From the NCBI GenBank assembly GCA_026393275.1, contig JAPLAM010000060.1, positions 124,001-188,000 on the forward strand: a stretch of DNA of 64,000 bases, written 5' to 3'. Below are positions 23,693-32,400 of the stretch, one piece after another. The DNA comes from Arthrobacter sp. Its GTDB lineage: Bacteria; Actinomycetota; Actinomycetes; Actinomycetales; Micrococcaceae. Position numbers and translations under genes: made by a program. The notes below the pieces were generated by a model. The model was not told where the DNA came from. It was given only the letters and a program-made list of their open reading frames with translations, and searched no databases. Every line of letters starts with the position of its first letter. The stretch's first letter is position 1.

Positions 23693-24676
23693 ATGAAGGC
23701 TGTCTACATCTCAGAGCCCGGCGGGCCGGAGGTCCTGGAACTCCGGGAAGTACCGCCGCCCGTTCCGGGCCCGGGCGAGGTGCTGATCGACGTGGTCGCT
23801 GCCGGTCTCAACCGGGCAGACGTCCAGCAGCGCCGGGGGTTCTACCCTCCGCCCCCGGGCGCCTCCGATATCCCCGGCCTCGAAGTGTCCGGCCGGATCG
23901 CCGGCTTCGGCCCCGGCGTCACCAAGCCGTTCTCCGTCGGGGACAAGGTCGTGGCGCTGCTCGCCGGCGGCGGCTACGCCGGGCAGGTGGCGGTTCCGGC
24001 CGGGCAGGTCCTGCGGATACCCGACGGCGTGGACCTGGTCACCGCCGCGTCGCTGCCGGAAGTGGCGGCCACCGTCTACTCCAACCTGGTCATGACCGCC
24101 CAGCTGCAGGCGGGGGAGACGGTCCTCATCCACGGCGCCACCGGCGGCATCGGAACCATGGCCATCCAGCTGGCGAAGGCCCTCGGCGCGCGCGTAGCCA
24201 CCACCGCGGGCACCGCGGAGAAGGTCGGTACCGCGATAGCGTTCCTCGGCGCGGACATCGCCATCAACTACGCGGAGGAGGATTTTGCCGAGAGCCTGCG
24301 CGCCCAAAACGGCGGCAAGGGGGCGGACGTGATCCTCGACGTCGTCGGCGCCAAGTACCTCGGCCAGAACGTGGACGCCCTCGCCGACTATGGCCGGCTC
24401 GTCGTGATCGGCCTGCAGGGCGGCACCAAAGCGGAACTGGACCTTGGCATGCTGCTGCGCAAGCGTGCGGCGATCATCGCCACCTCGCTCCGTCCGCGCC
24501 CGGCGGAGGAGAAAGCCGTGATCATGACCGCCGTCCGCGACGCCGTCTGGCCGCTGGTGGCCGACGGCCGGATCCGTCCGCTCGTGGCCAAGACGTTCCC
24601 GCTGGACCAGGTCCAGGCGGCGCACCGTTACTTCGACTCGGGCGAGCACGTGGGAAAAGTCCTGCTTGTCACGTAG
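23693..24676 (+). CDS. NAD(P)H:quinone oxidoreductase, zinc-independent MDR family
   Basis: 327 residues of the quinone-oxidoreductase branch of medium-chain dehydrogenases. An N-terminal GroES-like domain with AGLNRADVQQRRGFYPPPPG (about 41-60) and a nucleotide-binding domain with HGATGGIGTMAIQLAKALGA (about 146-165) are seen; the structural and catalytic zinc cysteines of alcohol dehydrogenases are absent, as expected. The closest types are PIG3-like enzymes, which reduce quinones with NADPH. ATG 23693 follows a GGAATTGGGAG leader. It is divergent from the tRNA and has no clear operon partner. Confidence 0.92.
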   Translation: MKAVYISEPGGPEVLELREVPPPVPGPGEVLIDVVAAGLNRADVQQRRGFYPPPPGASDIPGLEVSGRIAGFGPGVTKPFSVGDKVVALLAGGGYAGQVAVPAGQVLRIPDGVDLVTAASLPEVAATVYSNLVMTAQLQAGETVLIHGATGGIGTMAIQLAKALGARVATTAGTAEKVGTAIAFLGADIAINYAEEDFAESLRAQNGGKGADVILDVVGAKYLGQNVDALADYGRLVVIGLQGGTKAELDLGMLLRKRAAIIATSLRPRPAEEKAVIMTAVRDAVWPLVADGRIRPLVAKTFPLDQVQAAHRYFDSGEHVGKVLLVT

Positions 24677-24761
24677 TGGGTGTGACGCATCACATACGCT
24701 AATCGGCATATTTTGGGTGGTCGGGCAGTACAAACGACGATATTGTAATTCCATACGAGGT

Positions 24762-24787
24762 ATACACGCGTCTTGGGGCGCGTGTAT
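24762..24787. promoter_or_regulatory. Inverted repeat upstream of the PadR gene
   Basis: ATACACGCG (24762-24770) and CGCGTGTAT (24779-24787) form a perfect 9-bp dyad with an 8-nt spacer, 29 bp before the PadR-type start. PadR proteins bind such dyads, so autoregulation is likely (inferred). Confidence 0.5.
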
Positions 24788-24816
24788 GCCGTCGTGCTGC
24801 TACCCTCGGGAGCACC

Positions 24817-25350
24817 ATGTCTATCCGCCACAGCCTTCTCGCGCTGCTGCAGGACCGCCCACGCTACGGGTATCAACTCCGGATCGAGTTCGAAGACCGC
24901 ACAGGTTCCTCCTGGCCCCTCAACATCGGGCAGGTTTACACCACTCTCGACCGCCTCGAACGCGACGGCCTCGTGCAAAAAGACGGGGCCGACGGCGAAG
25001 GCCACATCATTTACAGCATCACTCCGGCTGGCCTGGCCGAGGTTGGGGACTGGTTCCAGGCCCCCGTGGGCCGCGCCAACCCGCCGCGCAACGAACTCGC
25101 CATCAAGCTCGCCCTGGCGCTGACACTGCCCGCCGTTGACGTCGGCGGACTCATCCAGGCGCAGCGCGCCGTCTCCATCCGGGCGCTGCAGGAATACACC
25201 AAGTCCCGTCGCGATGCCGCCGTAAACCCGCGCCCGGCGGACATGGCCAAGCTCCTGGTCTTGGATTCCCTCATCTTCCAGACCGAGGCGGAGGTCCGCT
25301 GGCTGGACCTCTGCGAGGCGCGGCTGATGCAGCTGACCGGCCCGGCCTGA
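24817..25350 (+). CDS. PadR-family transcriptional regulator
   Basis: 177 residues with an N-terminal winged helix: SIRHSLLALLQDRPRYGYQL and WPLNIGQVYTTLDRLERDGLV (about 2-50) are the PadR signature, followed by a Vir-like C-terminal dimerisation arm. PadR proteins repress exporters or phenolic-acid genes when no ligand is bound. The target cannot be read from the neighbourhood: cstA lies downstream 166 bp away with its own leader, and the quinone oxidoreductase upstream is on the same strand. The dyad at 24762-24787 is a likely binding site. ATG 24817 follows GGGAGCACC. Confidence 0.9.
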   Translation: MSIRHSLLALLQDRPRYGYQLRIEFEDRTGSSWPLNIGQVYTTLDRLERDGLVQKDGADGEGHIIYSITPAGLAEVGDWFQAPVGRANPPRNELAIKLALALTLPAVDVGGLIQAQRAVSIRALQEYTKSRRDAAVNPRPADMAKLLVLDSLIFQTEAEVRWLDLCEARLMQLTGPA

Positions 25351-25471
25351 CCTCTTGCGCCGGGCTGGCGCCGTTCACCGCGCCCACCGTGCCGCTCGTC
25401 GCGCCGTCGCCGCCCGACGCTGACTTGCCGCGCCCCACCGGATGCCGCGTTGGTAGGGTGCCATGGGACAG

Positions 25472-25503
25472 ATCTGACTGCTGTTCTGTCAGATGGGGTT
25501 TTT
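25472..25503 (+). promoter_or_regulatory. Hairpin with T-run in the cstA leader
   Basis: ATCTGAC/GTCAGAT (25472-25478 with 25488-25494, 9-nt loop) is followed by GGGGTTTTTC, ending shortly before the ribosome-binding AAGGAGG at 25506-25512. This resembles a small intrinsic terminator inside the leader, so attenuation is possible; it could equally be the end of the padR unit. Confidence 0.45.
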
Positions 25504-25515
25504 CAAGGAGGAAAC

Positions 25516-27816
25516 ATGGGCACGACGCCAGCTAGCGGGACCAAAACCGCGCAACCCGACGACGGGATAACACCGGTTCCGGGGCTCCCGGCCACGGCCG
25601 TCGACGCGGCCGTCATCGAAGAGGAAGACCGCAAATGGACACCCGCGAAAATCGCTCTCTGGGTGGCAATCGCACTGCTGGGCGGCGTCGCCTGGTTCAT
25701 GCTCGCGATCGTGCGCGGCGAGACGGTGAACGCCATCTGGTTCGTTTTCGCCGCGGTCTGCACCTACCTGATCGGCTACCGCTTCTACTCCAAGGTGATC
25801 GAACGGTACATCACCAAGCCGAACGACCGCCGCGCCACCCCGGCCGAATACAAGGCTGACGGCAAGGACTACGTCCGGACTGACCGCAACGTCCTGTTCG
25901 GCCACCACTTCGCCGCCATCGCCGGAGCCGGACCGCTGGTGGGCCCCGTCATTGCGGCCCAGATGGGCTACTTGCCCGGCACCATCTGGATCATCATCGG
26001 CGTCGTCCTTGCCGGCGCCGTGCAGGACTACCTGGTCCTCTTCTTCTCCATGCGCCGCGGCGGCCGTTCCCTCGGCCAAATGGCCCGCGAGGAACTCGGC
26101 GTGATCGGCGGCACTGCTGCCCTCATCGCCACCCTCCTGATCATGGTGATCATCGTCGCCATCCTGGCGCTAGTCGTCGTCAACGCGCTTGGCGACAGCC
26201 CCTGGGGTGTCTTCTCCGTCGGCATGACCATCCCGATCGCCCTGTTCATGGGTGTCTACCTGCGCTACCTCCGCCCCGGCAAGGTCATGGAAGTCTCCAT
26301 TATCGGCTTTGTGCTGCTGATGGCTGCCATCATCGGCGGCGGCGCCGTCGCCAGCACCGACTGGGGCGCCGCGTTCTTCCACCTGGACAAGGTCACGATC
26401 GCCTGGGGCCTCATCGTCTACGGCTTCATCGCGGCGATCCTGCCCGTCTGGCTGCTGCTCGCACCGCGCGACTACCTCTCCACCTTCATGAAGATCGGCG
26501 TGATCGTGATGCTGGCCCTCGCCATCATCGTGGTCCGCCCCGAAATCACCGTCCCGGCGTTCAGCGAGTTCGCCTCCCGCGACAACGGCCCGGTCTTCTC
26601 CGGCGCCATCTTCCCCTTCCTGTTCGTGACCATCGCCTGCGGCGCCCTCTCCGGCTTCCACGCCCTGATCTCCTCCGGCACGACGCCGAAGCTGATCGAG
26701 AAGGAACGCCAGGTCCGCTTCATCGGCTACGGCGGCATGCTGATGGAATCCTTCGTCGCCATCATGGCGCTCGTTGCAGCGATCTCAATTGACCGCGGCA
26801 TCTACTTCGTCATGAACGCCCCGCTCGCACTGACCGGCGGCACCGTCGAATCGGCGGCGCAGTGGGTCAACAGCCTGGGCCTGGCCGGCGTGAACATCAC
26901 CCCGGGTGAGCTCGCGCAGACCGCCAAGGACGTCGGCGAGACCAGTATCGTCTCCCGCTCCGGCGGCGCACCCACCCTGGCCGTGGGCCTGGCCCACATC
27001 ATGCAGCAGTTCATCGGCGGCACCGCCATGATGGGGTTCTGGTACCACTTCGCCATCATGTTCGAGGCGCTGTTCATCCTGACCGCGGTCGACGCCGGCA
27101 CCCGCGTCGCACGGTTCATGCTGCAGGACTCGATCGGCAACTTCATCCCGAAGTTCAAGAACCACTCCTGGCGGCCGGGAGCCTGGCTCGCCACCGCCGT
27201 CATGGTTGCGGCGTGGGGCGCCGTGCTGCTGATGGGCGTCACCGACCCCCTGGGCGGCATCAACACACTGTTCCCGCTCTTCGGCATCGCCAACCAGCTG
27301 CTGGCAGCGATTGCCCTTTCGGTGGTCCTCGCCATCGTCGCCAAGCGCGGCAGCTTCAAGTACCTCTGGATCGTGGCGCTGCCCCTGGCCTTCGCGGCCG
27401 TCGTCACCATCACCGCGAGCTTCCAGAAGATCTTCTCGCCGGTCCCCGCCGTCGGATACTTCGCCAACAATGCCGCGTTTGCCAAGGCGCTGGCCGACGG
27501 AAAGACCTCCTTCGGCACGGCTAAGACGCAAGCTGCGATGGAGGCCGTGGTCCGCAACACGATGATCCAGGGCTGGCTCTCGGTGATCTTTGTGGTGCTG
27601 AGCATCATCGTCATCATCGCGGCGCTGATCGCCACCGCGAAGGCGTTCCGCAACGCCTCCGCCGGCATCGTCAACGTGGAATTCGAGGATCCGGCGCAGC
27701 CGTCCCGCATCTTCGCGCCGGCCGGGCTGATCCCCACGGCGGCCGAACGCGAGCTCGGCGCGGAATGGAAGCAGCTGCCCGCAGACCAGCCGCTCGAACA
27801 CTCCGCCAGGCACTGA
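25516..27816 (+). CDS. cstA: Carbon starvation protein CstA, peptide/pyruvate transporter
   Basis: A 766-residue polytopic membrane protein with about 16-18 helices. Recognised from family blocks: FGHHFAAIAGAGPLVGPVIAAQMGYLPG (first half, about 130-160), GAVQDYLVLFFSMRRGGRSLG, ISSGTTPKLI and LFPLFGIANQLLAAIAL. CstA imports peptides and, in later work, pyruvate when carbon is short. ATG 25516 follows a good AAGGAGG at 4 nt. The long hydrophilic N-terminus (about 45 residues, with EEEDRKW) precedes the first helix. The small YbdD-type gene 11 bp downstream completes the usual cstA-ybdD pair. Confidence 0.96.
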   Translation: MGTTPASGTKTAQPDDGITPVPGLPATAVDAAVIEEEDRKWTPAKIALWVAIALLGGVAWFMLAIVRGETVNAIWFVFAAVCTYLIGYRFYSKVIERYITKPNDRRATPAEYKADGKDYVRTDRNVLFGHHFAAIAGAGPLVGPVIAAQMGYLPGTIWIIIGVVLAGAVQDYLVLFFSMRRGGRSLGQMAREELGVIGGTAALIATLLIMVIIVAILALVVVNALGDSPWGVFSVGMTIPIALFMGVYLRYLRPGKVMEVSIIGFVLLMAAIIGGGAVASTDWGAAFFHLDKVTIAWGLIVYGFIAAILPVWLLLAPRDYLSTFMKIGVIVMLALAIIVVRPEITVPAFSEFASRDNGPVFSGAIFPFLFVTIACGALSGFHALISSGTTPKLIEKERQVRFIGYGGMLMESFVAIMALVAAISIDRGIYFVMNAPLALTGGTVESAAQWVNSLGLAGVNITPGELAQTAKDVGETSIVSRSGGAPTLAVGLAHIMQQFIGGTAMMGFWYHFAIMFEALFILTAVDAGTRVARFMLQDSIGNFIPKFKNHSWRPGAWLATAVMVAAWGAVLLMGVTDPLGGINTLFPLFGIANQLLAAIALSVVLAIVAKRGSFKYLWIVALPLAFAAVVTITASFQKIFSPVPAVGYFANNAAFAKALADGKTSFGTAKTQAAMEAVVRNTMIQGWLSVIFVVLSIIVIIAALIATAKAFRNASAGIVNVEFEDPAQPSRIFAPAGLIPTAAERELGAEWKQLPADQPLEHSARH

Positions 27817-27827
27817 GGGCTGCTGCC

Positions 27828-28019
27828 ATGAACGCGCTCTTAGCGGGATTCCGGGGCTTCGCCGAGTACTTCGGCGGCGTCCTCGGAGCCGATGCCTACA
27901 AGAAGTACCTGGAGCACCATCAGGCCTCGGGCCACGACGAGCCGCCGATGTCTGAGCGGGACTTCTGGCGGGACCACACGGACCGCCAGGATAAGAACCC
28001 GCAAAGCCGCTGCTGCTAA
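27828..28019 (+). CDS. YbdD/YjiX-family small protein (CstA partner)
   Basis: 63 residues, the DUF466 family. YFGGVLGADAYKKYLEHHQA and the FWRDHTDRQDKNPQSRCC tail ending in two cysteines are diagnostic. Members are encoded directly behind cstA or btsT and are needed for their transport function. It starts 11 bp after the cstA stop, so it is co-transcribed. ATG 27828 is the only start that begins before the YFGG core at the usual distance. Confidence 0.93.
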   Translation: MNALLAGFRGFAEYFGGVLGADAYKKYLEHHQASGHDEPPMSERDFWRDHTDRQDKNPQSRCC

Positions 28020-28078
28020 GCCGCGGCGCCGGTCAAGGATAGCGGCCGCCAGAGCACTGCGCGGCGGTCTGTCGTCGC

Positions 28079-28124
28079 GCAGAGGGCGCCGTTGGGAACA
28101 CTAGTTCCCGACGGTGCCCTCTGC
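28079..28124. terminator. Strong terminator behind the cstA operon
   Basis: A stem of about 20 bp with two G-T pairs (GCAGAGGGC... against ...GCCCTCTGC, 28079-28124) has a short loop at ACTA and is followed by GTTTGC. It stands between the cstA operon and the convergent DUF998-like gene. Confidence 0.8.
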
Positions 28125-28170
28125 GTTTGCAGCCGACAACCGGGCACACCTGTCCCTCGTGCCCAAGACG

Positions 28171-28803
28171 TCAAAGGACCTGGACCAGCGTCAGCACACC
28201 AGCCAGCGCCACCCAGGCCAGATACGCCAGCATGTTGATACGGTTCGGCCAGCCTATGGCCAGCTCGGGGCTGCCGACGGCGTCAGGCTTTCCGAGACGG
28301 GTGGTCACGCCGAGGAACCAAAGAAGCCCCGCCCAGGGAATGATGGCCGTCCACGCGAGAAGTTGTCCACTGACCGAATGCGCGGCGGCGCCGGCCCCGG
28401 CACAGCTCGCGGCGATGGGAAATCCGAGGATGAAGAGGGAGCCGAACGCCGCATGGATCTTGCTGCGGGTCGTGATCTGGGACCGTGGCGTGGTGACGGG
28501 GACTGTGTCGACGAAGGCCGCCCCGATCGGCCCCAGTGCGACCAGGGGAAGCCCCAATGACAGCAGCCCGGCGGGCTTCCATAAGGCAACACCGCAGGCA
28601 ACGATGCCAGTTCCGCCCAGGACGAAGGCAATGCGCATGATCACCCCGAACTTCCCTAACGAGTACTCGCTGAGCATCCGCCAGGAGGGGTCGAATTCCG
28701 GTTCGAGAAAATGAAGCGAGACAACAAGAGCGATGGCGCCAGCGACCGCCGCCAGCGAGTAGTACGCGGCAAACGCTGCGATGGGGTCCGTGGACGCGCT
28801 CAT
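28171..28803 (-). CDS. DUF998-like membrane protein
   Basis: 210 residues with six or so predicted membrane helices (about 15-35, 62-82, 86-105, 118-140, 150-170, 188-208). SEYSLGKFGVIMRIAF and a conserved FVDTVPVTTPRS loop resemble the DUF998 family, whose biochemical role is unknown. ATG 28803 (MSASTD) is preferred over an in-frame GTG 27 bp upstream. It is a single gene between a terminator and the divergent bpa. Confidence 0.75.
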   Translation of the reverse strand: MSASTDPIAAFAAYYSLAAVAGAIALVVSLHFLEPEFDPSWRMLSEYSLGKFGVIMRIAFVLGGTGIVACGVALWKPAGLLSLGLPLVALGPIGAAFVDTVPVTTPRSQITTRSKIHAAFGSLFILGFPIAASCAGAGAAAHSVSGQLLAWTAIIPWAGLLWFLGVTTRLGKPDAVGSPELAIGWPNRINMLAYLAWVALAGVLTLVQVL

Positions 28804-28923
28804 GCCCCGATTATCAGCCCGCAGCACCATCCTGGCCTCATCCTGCGCGACGGTGATCTGCCCGGGTGCACAGCGGCGTCATGCACTCCTGCCCTCCCCT
28901 CCGGCGCGTGAGAGTATGAAGCC

Positions 28924-29622
28924 ATGAGCGATCCGATCGATACTCAGTCCGGCGACGGCACAGCGATGGGCGGCACGCAGACGGACGGCACCCCGTTGGA
29001 GGGCATCACTACTCCCGCGGCCGCGCAGGACGGGCCCGCTGGCGACGCAGGCGCCGGCAGGCTAGGCCCGCGCCTGGCCGATTCCCGGGACACGGCCCCG
29101 CGCAGCAGGTCAAGCCACCTCCAGGACCTGGTCGACCAGCCCGCCAAGGTGATGCGGATCGGCACCATGCTGAAGCAGCTGCTGGACGAGGTGAAGTCCG
29201 CTCCGCTCGACGACGCGGCCCGGGCCCGGTTGGCCGAAATCCATGAACGCTCGATCAAGGAACTCGAAGACGGACTGGCGCCGGAGCTGGTCCAGGAGCT
29301 CGAACGGATCCATCTGCCGTTCCCCGAGGACGGCATCCCCTCGGACGCCGAGTTGCGCATCGCGCAGGCCCAGCTGGTCGGCTGGCTGGAAGGACTGTTC
29401 CACGGCATCCAGACCGCCATCGCGGCCCAGCACGCCGCACGCGAGCACTCGGCCGCTCAACTGCAGCTCCGCCAATTGCCGCCCGGCACCATGATTGCGC
29501 CCGGCGTCATCATCGGCGAAAACGGCGAGCCCCAGCGTGCCGCCGAGCCGGAGCCCGGGGCGGATCCCTCGCAACCCGCCAAACCCGCCGATCCGGACCA
29601 CGGTCCCGGCCAGTACCTCTAG
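28924..29622 (+). CDS. bpa: Bacterial proteasome activator Bpa/PafE
   Basis: 232 residues of the DUF2587 family. Residues about 75-165 form the four-helix activator core (VDQPAKVMRIGTMLKQLLDEV, LAEIHERSIKELEDGL and LVGWLEGLFHGIQTAIAAQH); the flexible tail ends in GQYL, the same C-terminal motif by which Mycobacterium Bpa docks into the 20S proteasome and opens its gate. The activator forms a ring and feeds unfolded proteins without ATP. The first 60 residues are low-complexity Gly/Asp/Thr-rich. The proteasome itself is not in the window. A companion gene starts 7 bp behind the stop. Confidence 0.92.
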   Translation: MSDPIDTQSGDGTAMGGTQTDGTPLEGITTPAAAQDGPAGDAGAGRLGPRLADSRDTAPRSRSSHLQDLVDQPAKVMRIGTMLKQLLDEVKSAPLDDAARARLAEIHERSIKELEDGLAPELVQELERIHLPFPEDGIPSDAELRIAQAQLVGWLEGLFHGIQTAIAAQHAAREHSAAQLQLRQLPPGTMIAPGVIIGENGEPQRAAEPEPGADPSQPAKPADPDHGPGQYL

Positions 29623-29629
29623 GACACCT

Positions 29630-30085
29630 TTGGGCTTCTTCAGCGCCGCGCGGCAGGGACGCAAGGACGACGCCGAACTCGGCAAGGGCCTCTGGCGTCG
29701 CGCCCACGACCGATTCATCCGGGGCCTGGACCGGTACCACCAGGTGCTCGAAGGCGTCGAGGACGAGGCGCTGTACGCGGAACTGGTGGAGATCGCCAAC
29801 GAACTGGCCGTCCTGGCCGGCCGGGTCCGGCAGATCTGCATGGAAGCGCAGCGCCGCTCACCCAGCGACGGCCTGGACATCCCGGGTGCCCTCGCCGGCG
29901 TGCACCGCTCGCTCTCGACGGCGGGCAACTCGCTCGCCATGACGGCGGAAGCGGCGGCGATGCTCCGCCTCGCCGTCGGGCCGGTGCCGGCGGGCGCAGC
30001 GTCCGTGCGGCGCCGCGCGGAGTCCGTCGTGGAGCACATCGACGACGCCGAACGGCGGCTCGCCGAGGCAGCCGCGCAAGGCTGA
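29630..30085 (+). CDS. Conserved actinobacterial hypothetical, companion of bpa
   Basis: 151 residues with no recognised domain. The likely start is TTG 29630, which reads MGFFSAARQGRKDDAELG; no other in-frame start keeps it clear of bpa. The rest is predicted helical (FIRGLDRYHQVLEGVEDEALYAELVEIANELAVLAG, about residues 30-65), with LDIPGALAGVHRSLSTAGNSLAMTAEAAAM in the second half, suggesting a helical bundle. It sits 7 bp behind bpa and is probably co-translated, so a role in the proteasome branch is possible but unproven. Confidence 0.75.
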   Translation: MGFFSAARQGRKDDAELGKGLWRRAHDRFIRGLDRYHQVLEGVEDEALYAELVEIANELAVLAGRVRQICMEAQRRSPSDGLDIPGALAGVHRSLSTAGNSLAMTAEAAAMLRLAVGPVPAGAASVRRRAESVVEHIDDAERRLAEAAAQG

Positions 30086-30235
30086 CGCCCCCGCGCCACG
30101 CTCGGGCCTCCCGCGGCCGGCCCCTGCGGCGGGCACGCGGAGCGCCCAGGGAACGGCGGATATTCCGGGTTAAGCGCCTAGCTTAGCTTCGCCAAAACAC
30201 TCGCCGGGCGGGCGTTCGGTTGGCAGGATAGGCGG

Positions 30236-31081
30236 ATGACTTTTTCTCCTGAACTGAAATTCAATGACGGCAACACGATCCCGCAGCTCGGCTACGGTGT
30301 ATGGCAGGTCGAGGACGACGTCGCAGAGAAGGTGGTTGGCCAGGCGTTCGAGGCCGGCTTCCGTCACATCGACACCGCGAGGATCTACGGAAACGAAGCC
30401 GGGGTGGGCCGCGCGATCGAGCGCTCCGGCCTCAAGCCGGAGGAAATCTTCATCACCACCAAGCTGTGGAACGCGGACCAGGGCTACGAGTCGACCCTCA
30501 AGGCCTTCGAGGAATCCATGGAGCGGCTGGGCCTCGAGACCCTGGACCTGTACCTGATCCACTGGATGCAGCCGAAGCAGGAAAAGTACGTGGACACCTG
30601 GAAGGCGCTGATCGAGCTCCAGAAGCAGAGCCGGGTGAAGACGATCGGCGTCTCCAACTTCAGCAAGGAGGGGCTGCAGCGCCTGATTGACGAAACCGGC
30701 GTCATCCCGGCCATCCACCAGATCGAGCTGCACCCGTTCTTCAGCCAGGCGGAGCTGCGCGAATTCAACGCCTCCAAGGGCATTCTCACCGAAGCCTGGT
30801 CTCCGCTGGGCCAGGGCGGCGAGCTACTGGAGAGCCCGGTCATCGCCCAGATCGCGGCCAAGCACAATGCCACGCCGGCGCAGGTGGTCATCGCCTGGCA
30901 CCTCGAGATCGGGAATGTGGTGATCCCCAAGTCCGTGACCGAGTCGCGGATCCGCGAGAACTATGCGGCCCTGGAAGTCAACCTCGACGCGACCGACGTT
31001 CAGGCCATCAACGGCCTGGACCGCAGCGCTGAAGGCGCTGGCCGCATCGGCCCGGACCCCGCGGTGTCCGACTTCGCCTGA
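30236..31081 (+). CDS. Aldo/keto reductase (AKR5-like)
   Basis: 281 residues, a complete TIM-barrel reductase. The catalytic tetrad appears as Asp in HIDTARIYGNE with its Tyr, Lys in TTKLWN and His in YLIHWMQP; the C-terminal VIPKSVTESRIREN binds the NADPH phosphate. The nearest characterised relatives are 2,5-diketo-D-gluconate reductases, but aldehyde detoxification is equally plausible. It is a single gene closed by a hairpin at 31092-31124. The leader shows no Shine-Dalgarno; GGATAGGCGG directly precedes the ATG. Confidence 0.92.
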   Translation: MTFSPELKFNDGNTIPQLGYGVWQVEDDVAEKVVGQAFEAGFRHIDTARIYGNEAGVGRAIERSGLKPEEIFITTKLWNADQGYESTLKAFEESMERLGLETLDLYLIHWMQPKQEKYVDTWKALIELQKQSRVKTIGVSNFSKEGLQRLIDETGVIPAIHQIELHPFFSQAELREFNASKGILTEAWSPLGQGGELLESPVIAQIAAKHNATPAQVVIAWHLEIGNVVIPKSVTESRIRENYAALEVNLDATDVQAINGLDRSAEGAGRIGPDPAVSDFA

Positions 31082-31091
31082 GCCGTTTTGT

Positions 31092-31124
31092 GACAGGGCT
31101 TCCACCGTTGGGTGGGGCCCTGTC
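31092..31124. terminator. Bidirectional terminator
   Basis: GACAGGGC/GCCCTGTC (31092-31099 with 31117-31124), with inner CCACC/GGTGG pairing, lies between the aldo/keto reductase and the convergent small gene. TTTTG precedes it on the plus strand. Confidence 0.65.
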
Positions 31125-31135
31125 GCGGCGGCCGG

Positions 31136-31348
31136 CTAGGCGGCCGCCCGCGCCTGCCGCGGTCTCACGGGGTCGATCATGGCCCAGCCGTCTTCGTCCC
31201 TGACCTGGCGGCTGGCGAAGCGCTCGGCTTCCGCAGCGTCTTCAAACGCCTCGGTGCGGACCCGGCCGCAGTCCGTGTCCAGATACGTTACTTCCCACTG
31301 CTGGGCTGCCGGCCGACTGACTGCTGTGAACTCCTGATGCTGTTCCAT
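31136..31348 (-). CDS. Small hypothetical protein
   Basis: 70 residues: WEVTYLDTDCGRVRTEAFEDAAEAERFASRQVRDEDGWAMIDPV reads like a compact alpha/beta domain used for small 'SPOR-like' or DUF-type proteins, but I recognise no family. No signal peptide. It ends in an Arg/Ala-rich tail and lies just upstream of (36 bp from) the coiled-coil gene's stop, on the same strand, so it may be transcribed from that unit. Confidence 0.6.
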   Translation of the reverse strand: MEQHQEFTAVSRPAAQQWEVTYLDTDCGRVRTEAFEDAAEAERFASRQVRDEDGWAMIDPVRPRQARAAA

Positions 31349-31384
31349 GGCTTAAGTCTGCAACCGGCCTCTGACACGATGCGG

Positions 31385-32329
31385 TCAGCGGGTCGGCGTG
31401 TTGCCCAGTCGCAGTACCCGTTCGCGGGCCAGGTCTTCCCGGCGGCGGTCCTTGTCCGCTGCGCGTGCGGCCTGCTGCGCGGCGGCGGAGGCCAGCTCCA
31501 GGCGTTTGCGGGCCTGCCTCAGCCCGGCCTCCGCACGTGCCAGCTCCTCCTTGAGCCTGCGTTCTTCCTCGGCAAGCGCGGACACCTCGTCCTCTGCTTC
31601 GCTCAGCTCGCCGGCCGCGTGCTGAGCCTCTGCAGCGCTGGACCGGGCGGCCTCGGAGGCCTGCTGCAGCGCAGCCTTGGCCCGCTCCCTCGCAGTGGGG
31701 CTGGGTGCCGGACGTTCCTGCCGGACAGCCTGCAGCCGTGGCTTGCCCGGTGCCGGGGGCGTGCCCGCCGTCGAGCCCCCGATCGGCTGCGCGGCAGGGG
31801 CTTCCGGAACGGCGACCGCGCCGGCGAGGTCGACGACGTCGACGCCGTCGGCGGAAAGCGCCCGGAGCAGCCGCCCGCTGCGGACCGCGTCGGCCGCGCC
31901 CTCGTCGGCCGTGGCCGCACGCAGGGTCTGTTCCACCTCCGCCGCGATCGAGCTGCTGATCTTCCGGCCCTGCCGCTCCGCCACGACGCCAGCTTCCGCG
32001 ACCGTGCCGGCCAGCAGCGTCCTCCGCTCCCGGGCGAGGCTGCGGAGCGTGGCGGCGTCCAGGGCGGTCTGCGCCTTGCGCATGGCGAGGCCCAGCTCGG
32101 CCAGGTCGCGCAACGTTTCGGGCCGCTGCCGGGCGAGCATGTTGACGGCCCAGGCACTCACCGACGGCTTGGGCAGGGACCGCACTTCCGCCGCGCGGTA
32201 ACGCAGTTCCGGCGTCGCGGGCGAGACCGCGAGCAGCTCCTTGGCCGCGGCCGTGCGGCCCGCGACGAAGTCGTCGAACGGCAGCGCATAGAGTTGCGCC
32301 GCGATGCCCGCCAGCTCATCCGTTGCCAT
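31385..32329 (-). CDS. Coiled-coil hypothetical protein
   Basis: 314 residues. The first 160 are helical with LPKPSVSAWAVNMLARQRPE (about residues 51-70); the central stretch (about 180-215) is Pro/Ala-rich; residues about 215-305 form an Ala/Glu/Arg-rich coiled coil (LSEAEDEVSALAEEERRLKEEL). No signal peptide or membrane helix. Similar proteins occur in Micrococcaceae without a known role. ATG 32329 is the first start of the frame that leaves space for the divergent membrane protein gene. Confidence 0.75.
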   Translation of the reverse strand: MATDELAGIAAQLYALPFDDFVAGRTAAAKELLAVSPATPELRYRAAEVRSLPKPSVSAWAVNMLARQRPETLRDLAELGLAMRKAQTALDAATLRSLARERRTLLAGTVAEAGVVAERQGRKISSSIAAEVEQTLRAATADEGAADAVRSGRLLRALSADGVDVVDLAGAVAVPEAPAAQPIGGSTAGTPPAPGKPRLQAVRQERPAPSPTARERAKAALQQASEAARSSAAEAQHAAGELSEAEDEVSALAEEERRLKEELARAEAGLRQARKRLELASAAAQQAARAADKDRRREDLARERVLRLGNTPTR

Positions 32330-32400
32330 GCAAGAATCATAGAAGCTCCGGCCCCTCACCCCGGGGGTGCGCAGCACACGTCCACCGTAGGAGAGCCCAC

